From Arthrobacter horti (GTDB taxonomy: Bacteria; Actinomycetota; Actinomycetes; Actinomycetales; Micrococcaceae): a stretch of 64,000 nt of DNA. The notes under the pieces were generated by a model. That model made no database searches, was not told the origin of the DNA, and was given only the letters and a program-made list of their open reading frames with translations. A program made the translations under genes and the position numbers. The stretch is taken from assembly GCF_030731045.1 (NCBI RefSeq), contig NZ_JAVALS010000001.1:560532-624531 (forward strand), written 5' to 3'. Positions 46,999 to 56,761 of the stretch are shown here, in pieces (the stretch's first letter is position 1; each line of letters starts with the position of its first letter).

Positions 46999-47780
46999 CC
47001 CCGGCACAAAGCACTTCACTGCCGCCCCTCGGCGCCCGGCAGAGTCCTGCGTCGCCGGCCGCGCGCATCCTCGCCCAGGGCCGCTACGAAACCATCACGA
47101 TGCTGCGCAACGGCGAGCAACTCGTCCTGGCCATCGTGATGCCCCTGCTGGCACTCTTCGCCCTCAAGTTCACCCCCGTCCTGGACGGACTCAACGGCTC
47201 CCGCATCGACATCGCCGTGCCGGGCGTCCTCGCCCTGTGCACCCTCTCGACCGCGTTCACGGGCCAAGGTATCTCGACCGGTTTCGACCGCCGCTACGGA
47301 GTCCTCCGTTTCCTGTCCACCACCCCGTTGGGGCGTGCCGGACTGATCTCCGGCAAGGTCATCGCCGTATTGTCCGTGCTGGCGGTGCAGACCGCAGTGA
47401 TCTCGGTGACCGGCCTGCTGCTCGGCTGGACCCCGTCCTGGACCGGCACCCTCCTCGCCGTGCCGCTCCTGGTGCTCGGCGCGGCGGCCTTCACCTCGCT
47501 CGGGCTCCTGGTGGCCGGCACGGTCCGCCCGGAGGCCACCCTGGCCCTGACGAACCTGCTGTGGATCGTCCTGGGCGCCCTGGGCGGCATCGTGGTCCCT
47601 CCCGGCCGTCTGCCGGGCCTGCTCGGAGAGGTCGCCCCCTTCCTGCCCTCCGGTGCACTCGGCGACGCCTTGCGTGCGGCGCTCCTGCACGGCGCGATCG
47701 ATCCACTGGCCGCGATCCTGTTGGTCCTCTGGACGGCCGTGGCCGGCGGGCTGGCCGTCAAATGGTTCAAATGGAACTGA
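46995..47780 (+). CDS. ABC-2 type transporter permease
   Basis: The 261-residue membrane protein has an amphipathic N-terminus (RILAQGRYETITMLRNGEQL). About six helices follow, including LVLAIVMPLLALFALKF, VPGVLALCTLSTAFTGQGIS, the VIAVLSVLAVQTAVISVTGLLLGW pair, and LTNLLWIVLGALGGIVVPP. The motif TGFDRRYGVLRFLSTTPLGR is the ABC-2 cytoplasmic coupling loop. The GTG start overlaps the ATPase stop with AAGGAGG upstream. Together they form an exporter. It is 50 bases upstream of ctaA, so probably co-transcribed with heme A synthase. Substrate unknown. Confidence 0.88.
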   Translation: MTPAQSTSLPPLGARQSPASPAARILAQGRYETITMLRNGEQLVLAIVMPLLALFALKFTPVLDGLNGSRIDIAVPGVLALCTLSTAFTGQGISTGFDRRYGVLRFLSTTPLGRAGLISGKVIAVLSVLAVQTAVISVTGLLLGWTPSWTGTLLAVPLLVLGAAAFTSLGLLVAGTVRPEATLALTNLLWIVLGALGGIVVPPGRLPGLLGEVAPFLPSGALGDALRAALLHGAIDPLAAILLVLWTAVAGGLAVKWFKWN

Positions 47781-47830
47781 CGTCCTTGAAGACAACGAAG
47801 AACTCAGACAACGATGGTTGAGGTACACGC

Positions 47831-48775
47831 ATGAACGCCAGAACCGGCACGAGCGGCATCGCCGCCCGGTTCATCCAGTCACTGCCGACCGAGGTGGACT
47901 CCCGGGTCCGGAGGCTGTCCATCGCCTCCCTCGTGGGCCAGATCGTCCTCATCGGCACGGGCGGCGCCGTCCGCCTGACCTCCTCCGGGCTCGGCTGCCC
48001 CACCTGGCCCCGCTGCACCTCCGGCTCGCTCGTGAACACCCCGGAGATGGGCGTCCACGGCATCATCGAGTTCGGCAATCGCACCCTGACCTTCGCCCTG
48101 GCCCTCGTCGCGGTGCTGATGCTCGTGGCCCTGTGGCGCATCCGCCGTGAACGCCGGGACCTCTTCCTCCTCGCGCTCGGCCTCCTGGCGAGCATCCCCG
48201 CCCAGGCGGTCATCGGCGGCGTCACCGTGCTGACCCAGCTGAATCCGTGGGTGGTGGGCCTGCACTTCCTGGTCTCCATGGCTTTGGTCATCTTCTCGAT
48301 GCTGCTGGTCAACCGCGCCTACGGCCGGACCGGCCGGTTCATGAACCGCTCCCTCGAAAGCGTCCCGGGCAGCGCCGCTCCGCTCACGGCGGCCACCGCC
48401 TTCTTCGCCGCCCTCGCCGTCGTGCTGGGCGTCATGGTGACCGGCGCCGGCCCCCACGCCGGCGACGCCAACGCACCCCGCAACAACCTGGACTGGGACG
48501 TGGTGGCGCACTTCCACGCCGTCCCCGCTTACCTGGTCACGGCCGGCGTCGTGGTCACCGTGATCCTGGCATTCCGCCGTGGCCTCCGCGGCCCGTTCCG
48601 CACCGCCGCGCTCACCCTGCTCGGACTCACCCTGCTGCAGGCCGTGATCGGTTTCGTCCAGTACTACAACGGCATCCCCGGCCTGCTGGTCGGCACGCAC
48701 ATGGTGGTCGGGGCCCTGCTCATGGCCGCCGCCACGAATCTGGCCGATCTGGGCCGCTGGAGCCCCAAGGCCTGA
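47831..48775 (+). CDS. ctaA: Heme A synthase (COX15/CtaA)
   Basis: CtaA oxidises the heme O methyl group to give heme A for cytochrome aa3. The 314-residue membrane protein has about eight helices. The first extracellular loop has a cysteine pair (GLGCPTWPRC), characteristic of the Bacillus/actinobacterial type. Conserved residues in GVHGIIEFGNRTLTF (Glu and His heme ligand) and in GLHFLVSMALVIFSMLLVNR, WDVVAHFHAVPAYLV and GTHMVVGALLMAAATN complete the heme ligand set. ATG with GAGG seven bases upstream. The converging ctaB gene makes the preceding intermediate. Confidence 0.95.
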   Translation: MNARTGTSGIAARFIQSLPTEVDSRVRRLSIASLVGQIVLIGTGGAVRLTSSGLGCPTWPRCTSGSLVNTPEMGVHGIIEFGNRTLTFALALVAVLMLVALWRIRRERRDLFLLALGLLASIPAQAVIGGVTVLTQLNPWVVGLHFLVSMALVIFSMLLVNRAYGRTGRFMNRSLESVPGSAAPLTAATAFFAALAVVLGVMVTGAGPHAGDANAPRNNLDWDVVAHFHAVPAYLVTAGVVVTVILAFRRGLRGPFRTAALTLLGLTLLQAVIGFVQYYNGIPGLLVGTHMVVGALLMAAATNLADLGRWSPKA

Positions 48776-48790
48776 GTCCGCTCATGACAG

Positions 48791-48843
48791 AAGGCCCCGC
48801 CCTCTGAATTGTTCAGTTTGAACAATTCAGAGGGCGGGGCCTT
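48791..48843. terminator. Bidirectional terminator between ctaA and ctaB
   Basis: A 25-base-pair perfect stem with a three-base loop GTT lies between the converging stops. The outer arms are AAGGCCCCGCCCTCTG and its complement; the inner part is AT-rich. Downstream bases on the plus strand are TTGTC. Confidence 0.9.
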
Positions 48844-48865
48844 TGTCGTGAGCCGGGGTTTCCTG

Positions 48866-49819
48866 TCAGAAGCCGCCCATGAGCGGCGCGCCGACGAACG
48901 GATCCACCGCGAGGGCCAGGAACAGCACCGTCAGGTAGCTGATGGAGCCGTGGAAGACCTTCATGGCCCGCTTGCTGTCCACGGTCTCATCCTGAGCCTG
49001 GTTGTACAGCGCGTGGGACTCCCAGAGGAACCAGGCGCCGGACAGCAGGGCGGCCACGGAATACACCCAGCCGGCTCCGCCCACCGGGATCATGAGCAGC
49101 GAACAGGCCACCATGGCCCAGGCGTACAGGACCACCTGGACGGAGACGACCTTGGCACCGGCGATGGCGCCGAGCATGGGGACCTCTGCCTTGCGGTAGT
49201 CCTCGCCGTACTTCATGGACAGCGGCCAGTAGTGCGGCGGCGTCCACAGGAAGATGACCATGAAGAGCACGATCGCCGGCCATTCGACGGTATCCCGCAC
49301 GGCGGCCCAGGCGATCAGGACCGGGAAACAGCCGGCCGCACCGCCCCACACGATGTTCTGGGCCGTGCGGCGCTTCAGGACCAGCGTGTAGATCACCACG
49401 TAGAAGAAGATGGCGCCCAGGCCCAGAAGAGCGGACAGCCCGTTGGCCCCGAACCACAGGATCAGGATGGAGACCATGCCCAGGACGGTCGCGAAGATCA
49501 GCGCCTCCCGGGGGCTCACCTCACCGGTGACGAGCGGGCGGTTCTTGGTGCGCTTCATCACCTTGTCGATGTCCCGGTCGATGTAGCAGTTGAACGCCCC
49601 GGCACTGCCGGCTGCGAAGGCGCCGCCCACCATGGTGGCCACCATCAGCCCGATCGAGGGGAAGCCGCGCTGCGCGAAGATCATGGTGGGCAGGGTGCTG
49701 ACCAGAAGGAGTTCGATGACGCGCGGCTTGGTCAGTGCCACGTAGGCCTTGAGCTTGCGGCTGAAACCGCCTCCCTGCGGCAATGACGGTGTGCGGAGGG
49801 CGGATTCTGAAGTACTCAC
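48866..49819 (-). CDS. ctaB: Protoheme IX farnesyltransferase (heme O synthase)
   Basis: CtaB/CyoE attaches a farnesyl chain to heme B. The 317-residue membrane protein has the UbiA-family Asp-rich motifs: [23 protein letters not shown] (first) and the second [31 protein letters not shown] region. About eight to nine helices are present. GTG at 49819 is chosen because the conserved part starts soon after ([19 protein letters not shown]). A long open extension upstream is unconserved. It diverges from tkt and converges on ctaA, so heme O and heme A synthesis genes face each other. Confidence 0.95.
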   Translation of the reverse strand: MSTSESALRTPSLPQGGGFSRKLKAYVALTKPRVIELLLVSTLPTMIFAQRGFPSIGLMVATMVGGAFAAGSAGAFNCYIDRDIDKVMKRTKNRPLVTGEVSPREALIFATVLGMVSILILWFGANGLSALLGLGAIFFYVVIYTLVLKRRTAQNIVWGGAAGCFPVLIAWAAVRDTVEWPAIVLFMVIFLWTPPHYWPLSMKYGEDYRKAEVPMLGAIAGAKVVSVQVVLYAWAMVACSLLMIPVGGAGWVYSVAALLSGAWFLWESHALYNQAQDETVDSKRAMKVFHGSISYLTVLFLALAVDPFVGAPLMGGF

Positions 49820-50250
49820 GGCTGCGTTGACCTGGTTTCTGCTTCGCGATGGGTGAACAGGGACCGGACGGCGGTCCCGCGCTCTGTGGCACGGGGCCCG
49901 GTCCACAGACCGGCCCTCCTCCATTCTACCGTGACGGACAAGCACGTCACCCGCGGGACGTGCGTCAGCTGAGAGCGATCTCTCAGACGAGTTCATCTTG
50001 GCAATAAATCACACTTAATAATCGTTATGCCCCCAGAATCAGCCGTCTTCGGGCTAAGCTGATCACAGCTCGGCTCGCCCGGCCTTCTCCTCCGTCCGTG
50101 ACGGCGGGAATGGATCCGGAGTGAGCCGGTTATTCAACGGTGAACGAGGGTGCGGACTATTCTCCCGGCGGGCGCCACATGGTGCCCCTGGCACAGGACC
50201 CGCAGGGTGGCCGCACTCTCGAGGACTCAAAGAGAAGGGGCCCGGTTTAC
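49820..50250. other. 431-base divergent intergenic region between ctaB and tkt
   Basis: No gene is supported in this stretch. An AT-rich patch at about 49990-50030 (TTGGCAATAAATCACACTTAATAATCG in part) stands out from the surrounding GC-rich DNA and is a likely promoter zone for both directions. TAAGCT (50055-50060) and TATTCT (50158-50163) are possible plus-strand -10 hexamers for tkt, giving leaders of roughly 180 or 80 bases. Assignment of -35 elements is not convincing. Confidence 0.4.
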
Positions 50251-52383
50251 GTGTCACATCTGGAAGAACAGCCACTGTCCTGGACCGACCTTGATCGGCG
50301 TGCGGTGGACACGGCTCGTGTGCTGGCCGCCGATGCCGTGCAGAAAGTCGGCAATGGTCACCCCGGCACCGCGATGAGCCTGGCCCCGGTGGCCTACCTG
50401 CTCTACCAGCGCGTGATGCGTCACGATCCGGCGGATACTCACTGGATCGGCCGTGACCGTTTCGTCCTGTCCGTCGGCCACTCCTCGCTGACCCAGTACG
50501 TGCAGCTGTACCTGGGCGGCTTCGGCCTGGAGCTGAAGGACCTCGAGGCGCTGCGCACCTGGGGTTCCTTGACCCCGGGCCACCCGGAGTACGGACACAC
50601 GAAGGGCGTGGAGATCACCACCGGCCCGCTGGGCCAGGGCCTGGCCTCCGCCGTCGGCTTCGCCTACGCGGCCCGCTACGAGCGCGGCCTGTTCGATCCG
50701 GAGGCGGCCGCGGGCACCAGCCCCTTCGACCACCACGTCTACGTCATCGCCGGCGACGGTGATCTGCAGGAAGGCGTCACGAGCGAGGCGTCCTCGCTGG
50801 CCGGCCACCAGCAGCTCGGCAACCTGATCGCGATCTACGACTCCAACCAGATCTCCATTGAGGGCGACACGAACGTCTCCTTCACCGAGGACGTCAAGGC
50901 CCGTTACGAGTCCTACGGCTGGCAGGTCCTGGAGGTCGACTGGCGCCGCACCGGCGAGTACGTCGAGGACCCCCAGGAGCTCCTGAACGCGATCGAGGCC
51001 GGTAAGGCCGAGACGTCCAAGCCGACCCTGATCGTGCTGAAGACCATCATCGGCTGGCCGGCTCCGAACAAGCGCGGCACAGAGTCCGTGCACGGCTCGG
51101 CCCTGGGCGCCGACGAGGTCGCGGCCACCAAGACGCTCCTCGGTTTCGACCCGGAGCAGTCCTTCGTGGTCGAGGACGCCGTCATCGCCCACACCCGCGA
51201 GCTGGGTGGCCGCGCCGCCGAGGACCGTGCCGTGTGGCAGCAGGGCTTCGACGCCTGGGCCACCGCGAACCCGGAGCGCAAGGAGTTGCTGGACCGCCTC
51301 GAGGCCCAGGAACTTCCCGCCGATATCGAGTCCGCTCTGCCGGTCTTCGAAGCGGGCACCGAGATCGCCACTCGCGCCGCGTCCGGCAAGGTCATCAATT
51401 CCCTCGCACCGGTCCTTCCGGAGCTGTGGGGCGGCTCCGCGGACCTCGCGGGCTCCAACAACACCACCATCTCCGGGGCCTCCTCCTTCATCCCGGCCGA
51501 GTGGTCCACGCACGACTGGTCCGGCAGCCCGTACGGCCGGGTGCTGCACTTCGGGATCCGCGAGCACGCCATGGGCTCGATCCTGAACGGCATCGCCCTG
51601 CACGGCCCCACCCGTGCCTTCGGCGGCACGTTCCTGATCTTCAGCGACTACATGCGTCCCGCGGTCCGTCTGGCGGCCCTGATGAACGTTCCCTCGATCT
51701 TCGTCTGGACCCACGACTCCGTCGCCCTGGGCGAAGACGGTCCCACGCATCAGCCGATCGAACAGCTCGCCACCCTGCGCGCCATCCCGAACTTCACCGT
51801 GGTCCGCCCGGCCGACGCGAACGAGACCGGCGCCGCCTGGCTGGAGATCCTGCGCCGTCACGGCGGCCCGACCGGTATCGCGCTGACCCGTCAGAACGTG
51901 CCCGTCTTCGCACGCGGTGAGGGCGAGGCCTCCGGGGAGACCTTCGCCTCGGCCTCCCTCGTCTCAAAGGGCGCCTACGTTCTGGCCGAGGCTCCGAACG
52001 GCACCCCGGACGTGATCCTCATCGGCACCGGCTCCGAAGTCCAGCTGGCGGTCGCCGCCCGCGAGGCCCTGGCCGCCGAGGGTATCAACGCCCGCGTGGT
52101 CTCCGCCCCGTCCCTGGAGTGGTTCGCCGAGCAGGACGAGGACTACCGAGAGTCCGTGCTGCCGGCCGGCGTCAAGGCCCGCGTGTCCGTCGAAGCCGGT
52201 TCCGTGCTGTCCTGGCGTGGCATCGTCGGCGACGCCGGCCGCTCGGTGGGCATCGACCACTTCGGCGCCTCCGCGGACTACAAGACGCTGTTCCGCGAGT
52301 TCGGCATCACCACCGAGGCCGTCATCGCCGCCGCGAAGGAGTCCCTCGCGGCGGTGGGCGAGACCGCAGCCGCGCGTGCCTGA
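50251..52383 (+). CDS. tkt: Transketolase
   Basis: Transketolase moves two-carbon units between sugar phosphates using thiamine diphosphate. The 710-residue protein has the TPP and metal motif [35 protein letters not shown]. It also has the substrate histidine in [15 protein letters not shown], the pyrimidine-domain [18 protein letters not shown] and [18 protein letters not shown]. The GTG at 50251 follows AAGGGG ten bases upstream; a longer in-frame extension is unlikely. First gene of the pentose phosphate operon tkt-tal-pgi-zwf-opcA-pgl. Supplies erythrose-4-phosphate for the aro pathway. Confidence 0.97.
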   Translation: MSHLEEQPLSWTDLDRRAVDTARVLAADAVQKVGNGHPGTAMSLAPVAYLLYQRVMRHDPADTHWIGRDRFVLSVGHSSLTQYVQLYLGGFGLELKDLEALRTWGSLTPGHPEYGHTKGVEITTGPLGQGLASAVGFAYAARYERGLFDPEAAAGTSPFDHHVYVIAGDGDLQEGVTSEASSLAGHQQLGNLIAIYDSNQISIEGDTNVSFTEDVKARYESYGWQVLEVDWRRTGEYVEDPQELLNAIEAGKAETSKPTLIVLKTIIGWPAPNKRGTESVHGSALGADEVAATKTLLGFDPEQSFVVEDAVIAHTRELGGRAAEDRAVWQQGFDAWATANPERKELLDRLEAQELPADIESALPVFEAGTEIATRAASGKVINSLAPVLPELWGGSADLAGSNNTTISGASSFIPAEWSTHDWSGSPYGRVLHFGIREHAMGSILNGIALHGPTRAFGGTFLIFSDYMRPAVRLAALMNVPSIFVWTHDSVALGEDGPTHQPIEQLATLRAIPNFTVVRPADANETGAAWLEILRRHGGPTGIALTRQNVPVFARGEGEASGETFASASLVSKGAYVLAEAPNGTPDVILIGTGSEVQLAVAAREALAAEGINARVVSAPSLEWFAEQDEDYRESVLPAGVKARVSVEAGSVLSWRGIVGDAGRSVGIDHFGASADYKTLFREFGITTEAVIAAAKESLAAVGETAAARA

Positions 52384-52422
52384 ACCGCGCCCTCTCCCTG
52401 CAGAACACAACGTAAGGTTTCA

Positions 52423-53544
52423 GTGATCATGACCATTCACACAGCTGAACTGTCCAATGCCGGCGTGTCCATCTGGCTCGACGACCTCTCCCGCAAGCGC
52501 CTGATCACGGGCAGCCTCGAGGAGCTCATCGCCTCCAAGAACGTGGTCGGTGTGACCACCAACCCGTCGATCTTCCACGCCGCCATCACCGGCAGCGACG
52601 ACTACGACGCTCAGATCGCTGAGCTCGCCAAGGCCGGCGCCGATGTCGAGAAGGCCGTCATGGAGATCACCACCGCCGATGTGGCTGAGGCGTGCGACGT
52701 CTTCGCCGGACTCGCCGCCACCACCGATGGTGTGGACGGCCGCGTCTCCATCGAGGTCGACCCGCGCAAGGCCTGGGACACTGCCGGAACCATCGCCGAG
52801 GCCAAGGTGCTGCATGCCAAGGTCGGCCGTGACAACGTCCACATCAAGATCCCCGCCACCGTGGAAGGTCTGGAGGCCATCACGGCCACCCTGGCCGAGG
52901 GCATCAGCGTCAACGTGACCCTGATCTTCTCCCTGGAGCGGTACCGCGCCGTCATCAACGCCTTCCTCTCCGGCCTGGAGCAGGCGAAGGCCAACGGTCA
53001 CGAGCTGTCCAAGATCCACTCCGTCGCCTCCTTCTTCGTCTCCCGCGTGGACACCGAGATCGATGCGCGCCTCACCGCCATCGGAACCGAAGAGGCCGCC
53101 GCCCTGAAGGGCAAGGCCGGCGTCGCGAACGCCCGCCTGGCCTACCAGGTCTACGAGGAGGTCTTCTCCTCCGAGCGCTGGAACCTCCTCGCCGAGGCCG
53201 GCGCCCGCCCGCAGCGCCCGCTGTGGGCCTCCACCGGCGTGAAGGACCCGGCCTACCCGGACACCCTCTACGTCACCGAGCTGGTCGCGGCCAACGTGGT
53301 CAACACCATGCCGGAGAAGACCCTCGACGCCGTCGCCGACCACGGCGTCATCACCGGCGACACCGTCTCGGGGACGTATCAGGAGGCCAACACCGTCCTG
53401 GACGCCCTGGACGCGCTCGGGGTCTCCTACAACGACGTCGTGGCCAAGCTCGAAAGCGAAGGCCTGGAGAAGTTCGTCGCGGCTTGGAAGGAACTCCTCG
53501 ACGATCTGCAGAAGGCACTCGACTCCGCATCCAAGGAAGGCTGA
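52423..53544 (+). CDS. tal: Transaldolase
   Basis: Transfers the dihydroxyacetone unit in the non-oxidative pentose phosphate branch. The 373-residue actinobacterial-type transaldolase has [29 protein letters not shown] and the Schiff-base lysine in [16 protein letters not shown]. It also has the [18 protein letters not shown] block and [16 protein letters not shown]. The GTG at 52423 lies five bases after AAGG; an ATG two codons later is an alternative. 39 bases after tkt and 7 before pgi, so co-transcribed. Confidence 0.96.
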   Translation: MIMTIHTAELSNAGVSIWLDDLSRKRLITGSLEELIASKNVVGVTTNPSIFHAAITGSDDYDAQIAELAKAGADVEKAVMEITTADVAEACDVFAGLAATTDGVDGRVSIEVDPRKAWDTAGTIAEAKVLHAKVGRDNVHIKIPATVEGLEAITATLAEGISVNVTLIFSLERYRAVINAFLSGLEQAKANGHELSKIHSVASFFVSRVDTEIDARLTAIGTEEAAALKGKAGVANARLAYQVYEEVFSSERWNLLAEAGARPQRPLWASTGVKDPAYPDTLYVTELVAANVVNTMPEKTLDAVADHGVITGDTVSGTYQEANTVLDALDALGVSYNDVVAKLESEGLEKFVAAWKELLDDLQKALDSASKEG

Positions 53545-53551
53545 GAACCCC

Positions 53552-55165
53552 ATGAGCACCCTGAGCTACGACGCCGCCGGAGCCGCGGCCGAGGCCACGA
53601 GCCGTCACCTCGGTGAGCTGGTCCAGGACCGTGTCGCCACCCGGATCATCGCCAAGGACGCCACGCTGTGGGGTCCCGACGCCGAATCCGAGTCGGCCAT
53701 CCGCCTCGGCTGGGTGGAGGCCCCCGCGGTCTCCCGTCCGCTCGTCGCGGGCATCGTGAGCCTGCGCGAGGAGCTCGCCGCGGAGGGCATCGACCATGTC
53801 GTCCTGTGCGGCATGGGCGGATCCTCCCTGGCGCCCGAGGTCATCACGGCGACGGCCGGCGTCGAGCTCACGGTGCTGGACAGCACCGACCCGGAGCAGG
53901 TGGCGGCCGCACTGGCCGACCGCCTGGACCGGACGGTCGTCGTGGTCTCCTCCAAGTCGGGTTCCACGGTGGAAACCGATTCCCAGCGCCGCGCGTTCGA
54001 GGCCGCCTTCGACGCGGCCGGCATCGACGCCAAGCGCCGGATCGTGATCGTCACCGACCCGGGATCGCCCCTGGACGAGGCCGCGCGTGCCGCCGGCTAC
54101 CGCGCCGTCTTCAACGCCGACCCCAACGTCGGTGGCCGTTTCTCCGCCCTCACGGCCTTCGGGCTGGTCCCGTCCGGCCTGGCCGGCGTGGACATCGAGG
54201 CGCTGCTGGATGAGGCCGAGGAGACCCTGGAGATCCTCAACGAGGACGACACGGACAACATCGGCCTGGCCCTCGGAGCCGCGCTCGGCGGCACCGTGCC
54301 GCTGCGGGACAAGATCGTGATCGTGGACAACGGCTCCGGCATCGTCGGTTTCGCCGACTGGGCCGAGCAGCTGATCGCCGAGTCCACCGGCAAGTTCGGC
54401 AAGGGCGTGCTGCCCGTCGTCGCACCCACCGACGCCCCCGAGCTGACGCTCGGCGCGGAGGACGTGCTGGTGGTCCGTCTCGTCGCCACGAACGACGACG
54501 ACGCGGCGGCCACCGGCGACTCGGCGGTCATCGCCGGAGGGCTCGCCTCCCAGATGGTCGTCTGGGAGTTCGCCGTCGCCGTCGCCGGTCGCCTGCTGGG
54601 CATCAACCCCTTCGACCAGCCCGATGTGGAGGCGGCCAAGGTCGCCGCCCGCGGTCTCCTGGATGCCCGTCCCGAGCCGGTCCCCGCCGACTTCACCGAC
54701 GGCGCCATCGAGGTACGCGGCGGTTCCTGGCTGAACGGCGCCACCACGGCCGAGGGCGCCCTCAAGGCGCTTCTGGCCCAGCTCGGGGAGCGCGGCTATC
54801 TGAGCGTCCAGGCCTATCTGGACCGGATCGCCTACCCGCAGCTGGCCTCGGTGCGCAATCCCCTGGTGTCCTCCACGGGACGACCTGTGACGTTCGGCTG
54901 GGGACCCCGCTTCCTGCACTCGACCGGGCAGTTCCACAAGGGCGGCCCTGCCGTCGGCGTGTTCCTGCAGATCACGGCCGCGAGTGGCACGGACGTCTCC
55001 ATCCCGGAGCGCCCCTTCACCTTCGGCCAGCTGATCACCGCCCAGGCGGACGGCGACGCCCAGGTGCTGGCCGAGCACGATCTGCCGGTCCTGCGCCTGC
55101 ACTTCACCGACCGGGCCGCCGGCGTGAGCCAGTTCCTGGGGCTCGTCGACGGCCTGAACGCCTAG
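53552..55165 (+). CDS. pgi: Glucose-6-phosphate isomerase, actinobacterial Tal-Pgi type
   Basis: Interconverts glucose-6-phosphate and fructose-6-phosphate. The 537-residue protein contains the SIS-type sugar phosphate site (VVVVSSKSGSTVETDSQRRAFEAAF), NADPNVGGRFSALTAFGL, and the C-terminal LHSTGQFHKGGPAVGVFLQIT. This form resembles the Pgi half of actinobacterial Tal-Pgi fusions rather than classical E. coli Pgi. Here the two are separate adjacent genes. ATG start preceded by the AAGGAAGG at the end of tal. Part of the tkt-pgl operon, an order also found in Streptomyces. Confidence 0.92.
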   Translation: MSTLSYDAAGAAAEATSRHLGELVQDRVATRIIAKDATLWGPDAESESAIRLGWVEAPAVSRPLVAGIVSLREELAAEGIDHVVLCGMGGSSLAPEVITATAGVELTVLDSTDPEQVAAALADRLDRTVVVVSSKSGSTVETDSQRRAFEAAFDAAGIDAKRRIVIVTDPGSPLDEAARAAGYRAVFNADPNVGGRFSALTAFGLVPSGLAGVDIEALLDEAEETLEILNEDDTDNIGLALGAALGGTVPLRDKIVIVDNGSGIVGFADWAEQLIAESTGKFGKGVLPVVAPTDAPELTLGAEDVLVVRLVATNDDDAAATGDSAVIAGGLASQMVVWEFAVAVAGRLLGINPFDQPDVEAAKVAARGLLDARPEPVPADFTDGAIEVRGGSWLNGATTAEGALKALLAQLGERGYLSVQAYLDRIAYPQLASVRNPLVSSTGRPVTFGWGPRFLHSTGQFHKGGPAVGVFLQITAASGTDVSIPERPFTFGQLITAQADGDAQVLAEHDLPVLRLHFTDRAAGVSQFLGLVDGLNA

Positions 55166-55204
55166 CCCAACCCATCCCCCTATCGCTAAGGCTCACCACG
55201 CACC

Positions 55205-56761
55205 ATGCCAACACAAGAACCTGGCGCCCAGTCCGGCGGTCCCCGGAACCCTCTGCGGGATCCGCGTGACCGCCGGCTGAGCCGGATCGCCGGGCCGTCC
55301 TCCCTGGTCCTCTTCGGTGTCACGGGCGATCTTGCACGCAAGAAGCTCATGCCCGCGGTGTACGATCTCGCCAACCGCGGTCTGCTGCCCCCCAGCTTCG
55401 CGCTGGTGGGTTTCGCCCGCCGGCAGTGGGAGGACGAGGACTTCGCGGCCGAGGTCCTGGAATCGGTCAAGCAGCACTGCCGCACCCCGTTCGACCAGCG
55501 TGTCTGGGACCAGCTGTCCCAGGGCATCCGCTTCGTCCAGGGCGACTTCGGCGATGACGCCTCCTTCGAACGCCTCAAGAGCACCATTGACGAGCTGGAC
55601 CGTGAACGCGGCACCCGCGGCAATCACGCCTTCTACCTCTCGATCCCGCCCAAGGCGTTCGAACTGGTCTGCACCCAGTTGTCCAAACACGGTCTCGCCC
55701 AGGCCGTTGAGGGGACCTGGCGCCGTGTGGTGATCGAGAAGCCCTTCGGTCATGACCTCGAGTCGGCCCGGGCCTTGAACGACATCGTCGAATCCGTCTT
55801 CCCGCCGGATTCGGTGTTCCGGATCGACCACTACCTCGGCAAGGAGACCGTCCAGAACATCCTGGCGCTCCGCTTCGCCAACCAGCTCTTCGAGCCGCTC
55901 TGGAACGCCAACTACGTGGATCACGTCCAGATCACCATGGCCGAGGACATCGGCACGGGCGGCCGCGCAGGCTACTACGACGGCGTGGGCGCGGCCCGCG
56001 ACGTCATCCAGAACCACCTGCTCCAGCTCCTGGCCCTGACGGCCATGGAGGAGCCCATCTCGTTCAACGCGGAGGATCTCCGCGCCGAGAAGGAGAAGGT
56101 CCTGGCGGCCGTGAAGCTGCCCGAGGATCTCTCGCTGCACTCGGCCCGTGGCCAGTTCAGCGGAGGCCTGCAGGGCGGCGAGGAGGTCCTCGGTTACCTC
56201 GAGGAGGACGGTATCCCCGCCGACTCCACCACGGAGACCTTCGCCGCGATCCGCCTGGACATCAACACGCGGCGCTGGGCCGGAGCGCCGTTCTACCTGC
56301 GCACGGGCAAGCGCCTGGGCCGCCGGGTGACGGAGATCGCCGTGGTCTTCAAGAAGGCGCCCAACCTCCTGTTCCGCGACAACGGGGATGAGGACTTCGG
56401 ACAGAACGCCGTGGTCATCCGCGTCCAGCCGGACGAGGGCGCCACCATCCGCTTCGGGTCCAAGGTCCCGGGCACGCAGATGGAAGTCCGCGACGTTTCC
56501 ATGGACTTCGGCTACGGCCACTCCTTCACGGAGTCCAGCCCCGAGGCGTACGAACGTCTCATCCTGGACGTGCTGCTGGGCGAGCCCCCGCTCTTCCCGC
56601 GTCACCAGGAGGTGGAACTGTCCTGGAAGATCCTGGACCCGTTCGAGGAGTACTGGGCCAGTCTGACGGAACAGCCCGAACCCTATGCACCGGGAAGCTG
56701 GGGCCCGTCCTCCGCGGATGAGCTCCTGGCCCGCGACGGACGCAGCTGGAGGCGGCCATGA
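55205..56761 (+). CDS. zwf: Glucose-6-phosphate 1-dehydrogenase
   Basis: First oxidative step of the pentose phosphate pathway, giving 6-phosphogluconolactone and NADPH. The 518-residue protein has the coenzyme fingerprint LVLFGVTGDLARKKLMPAVYDL (GxxGDLA). It also has the EKPFGHD motif and the catalytic motif RIDHYLGKETVQNILALRF. ATG at 55205 with an AAGG some ten bases upstream. The end overlaps opcA by four bases (ATGA). The first 25 residues are an extension common in actinobacteria. Activity in this group depends on OpcA, encoded next. Confidence 0.97.
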   Translation: MPTQEPGAQSGGPRNPLRDPRDRRLSRIAGPSSLVLFGVTGDLARKKLMPAVYDLANRGLLPPSFALVGFARRQWEDEDFAAEVLESVKQHCRTPFDQRVWDQLSQGIRFVQGDFGDDASFERLKSTIDELDRERGTRGNHAFYLSIPPKAFELVCTQLSKHGLAQAVEGTWRRVVIEKPFGHDLESARALNDIVESVFPPDSVFRIDHYLGKETVQNILALRFANQLFEPLWNANYVDHVQITMAEDIGTGGRAGYYDGVGAARDVIQNHLLQLLALTAMEEPISFNAEDLRAEKEKVLAAVKLPEDLSLHSARGQFSGGLQGGEEVLGYLEEDGIPADSTTETFAAIRLDINTRRWAGAPFYLRTGKRLGRRVTEIAVVFKKAPNLLFRDNGDEDFGQNAVVIRVQPDEGATIRFGSKVPGTQMEVRDVSMDFGYGHSFTESSPEAYERLILDVLLGEPPLFPRHQEVELSWKILDPFEEYWASLTEQPEPYAPGSWGPSSADELLARDGRSWRRP

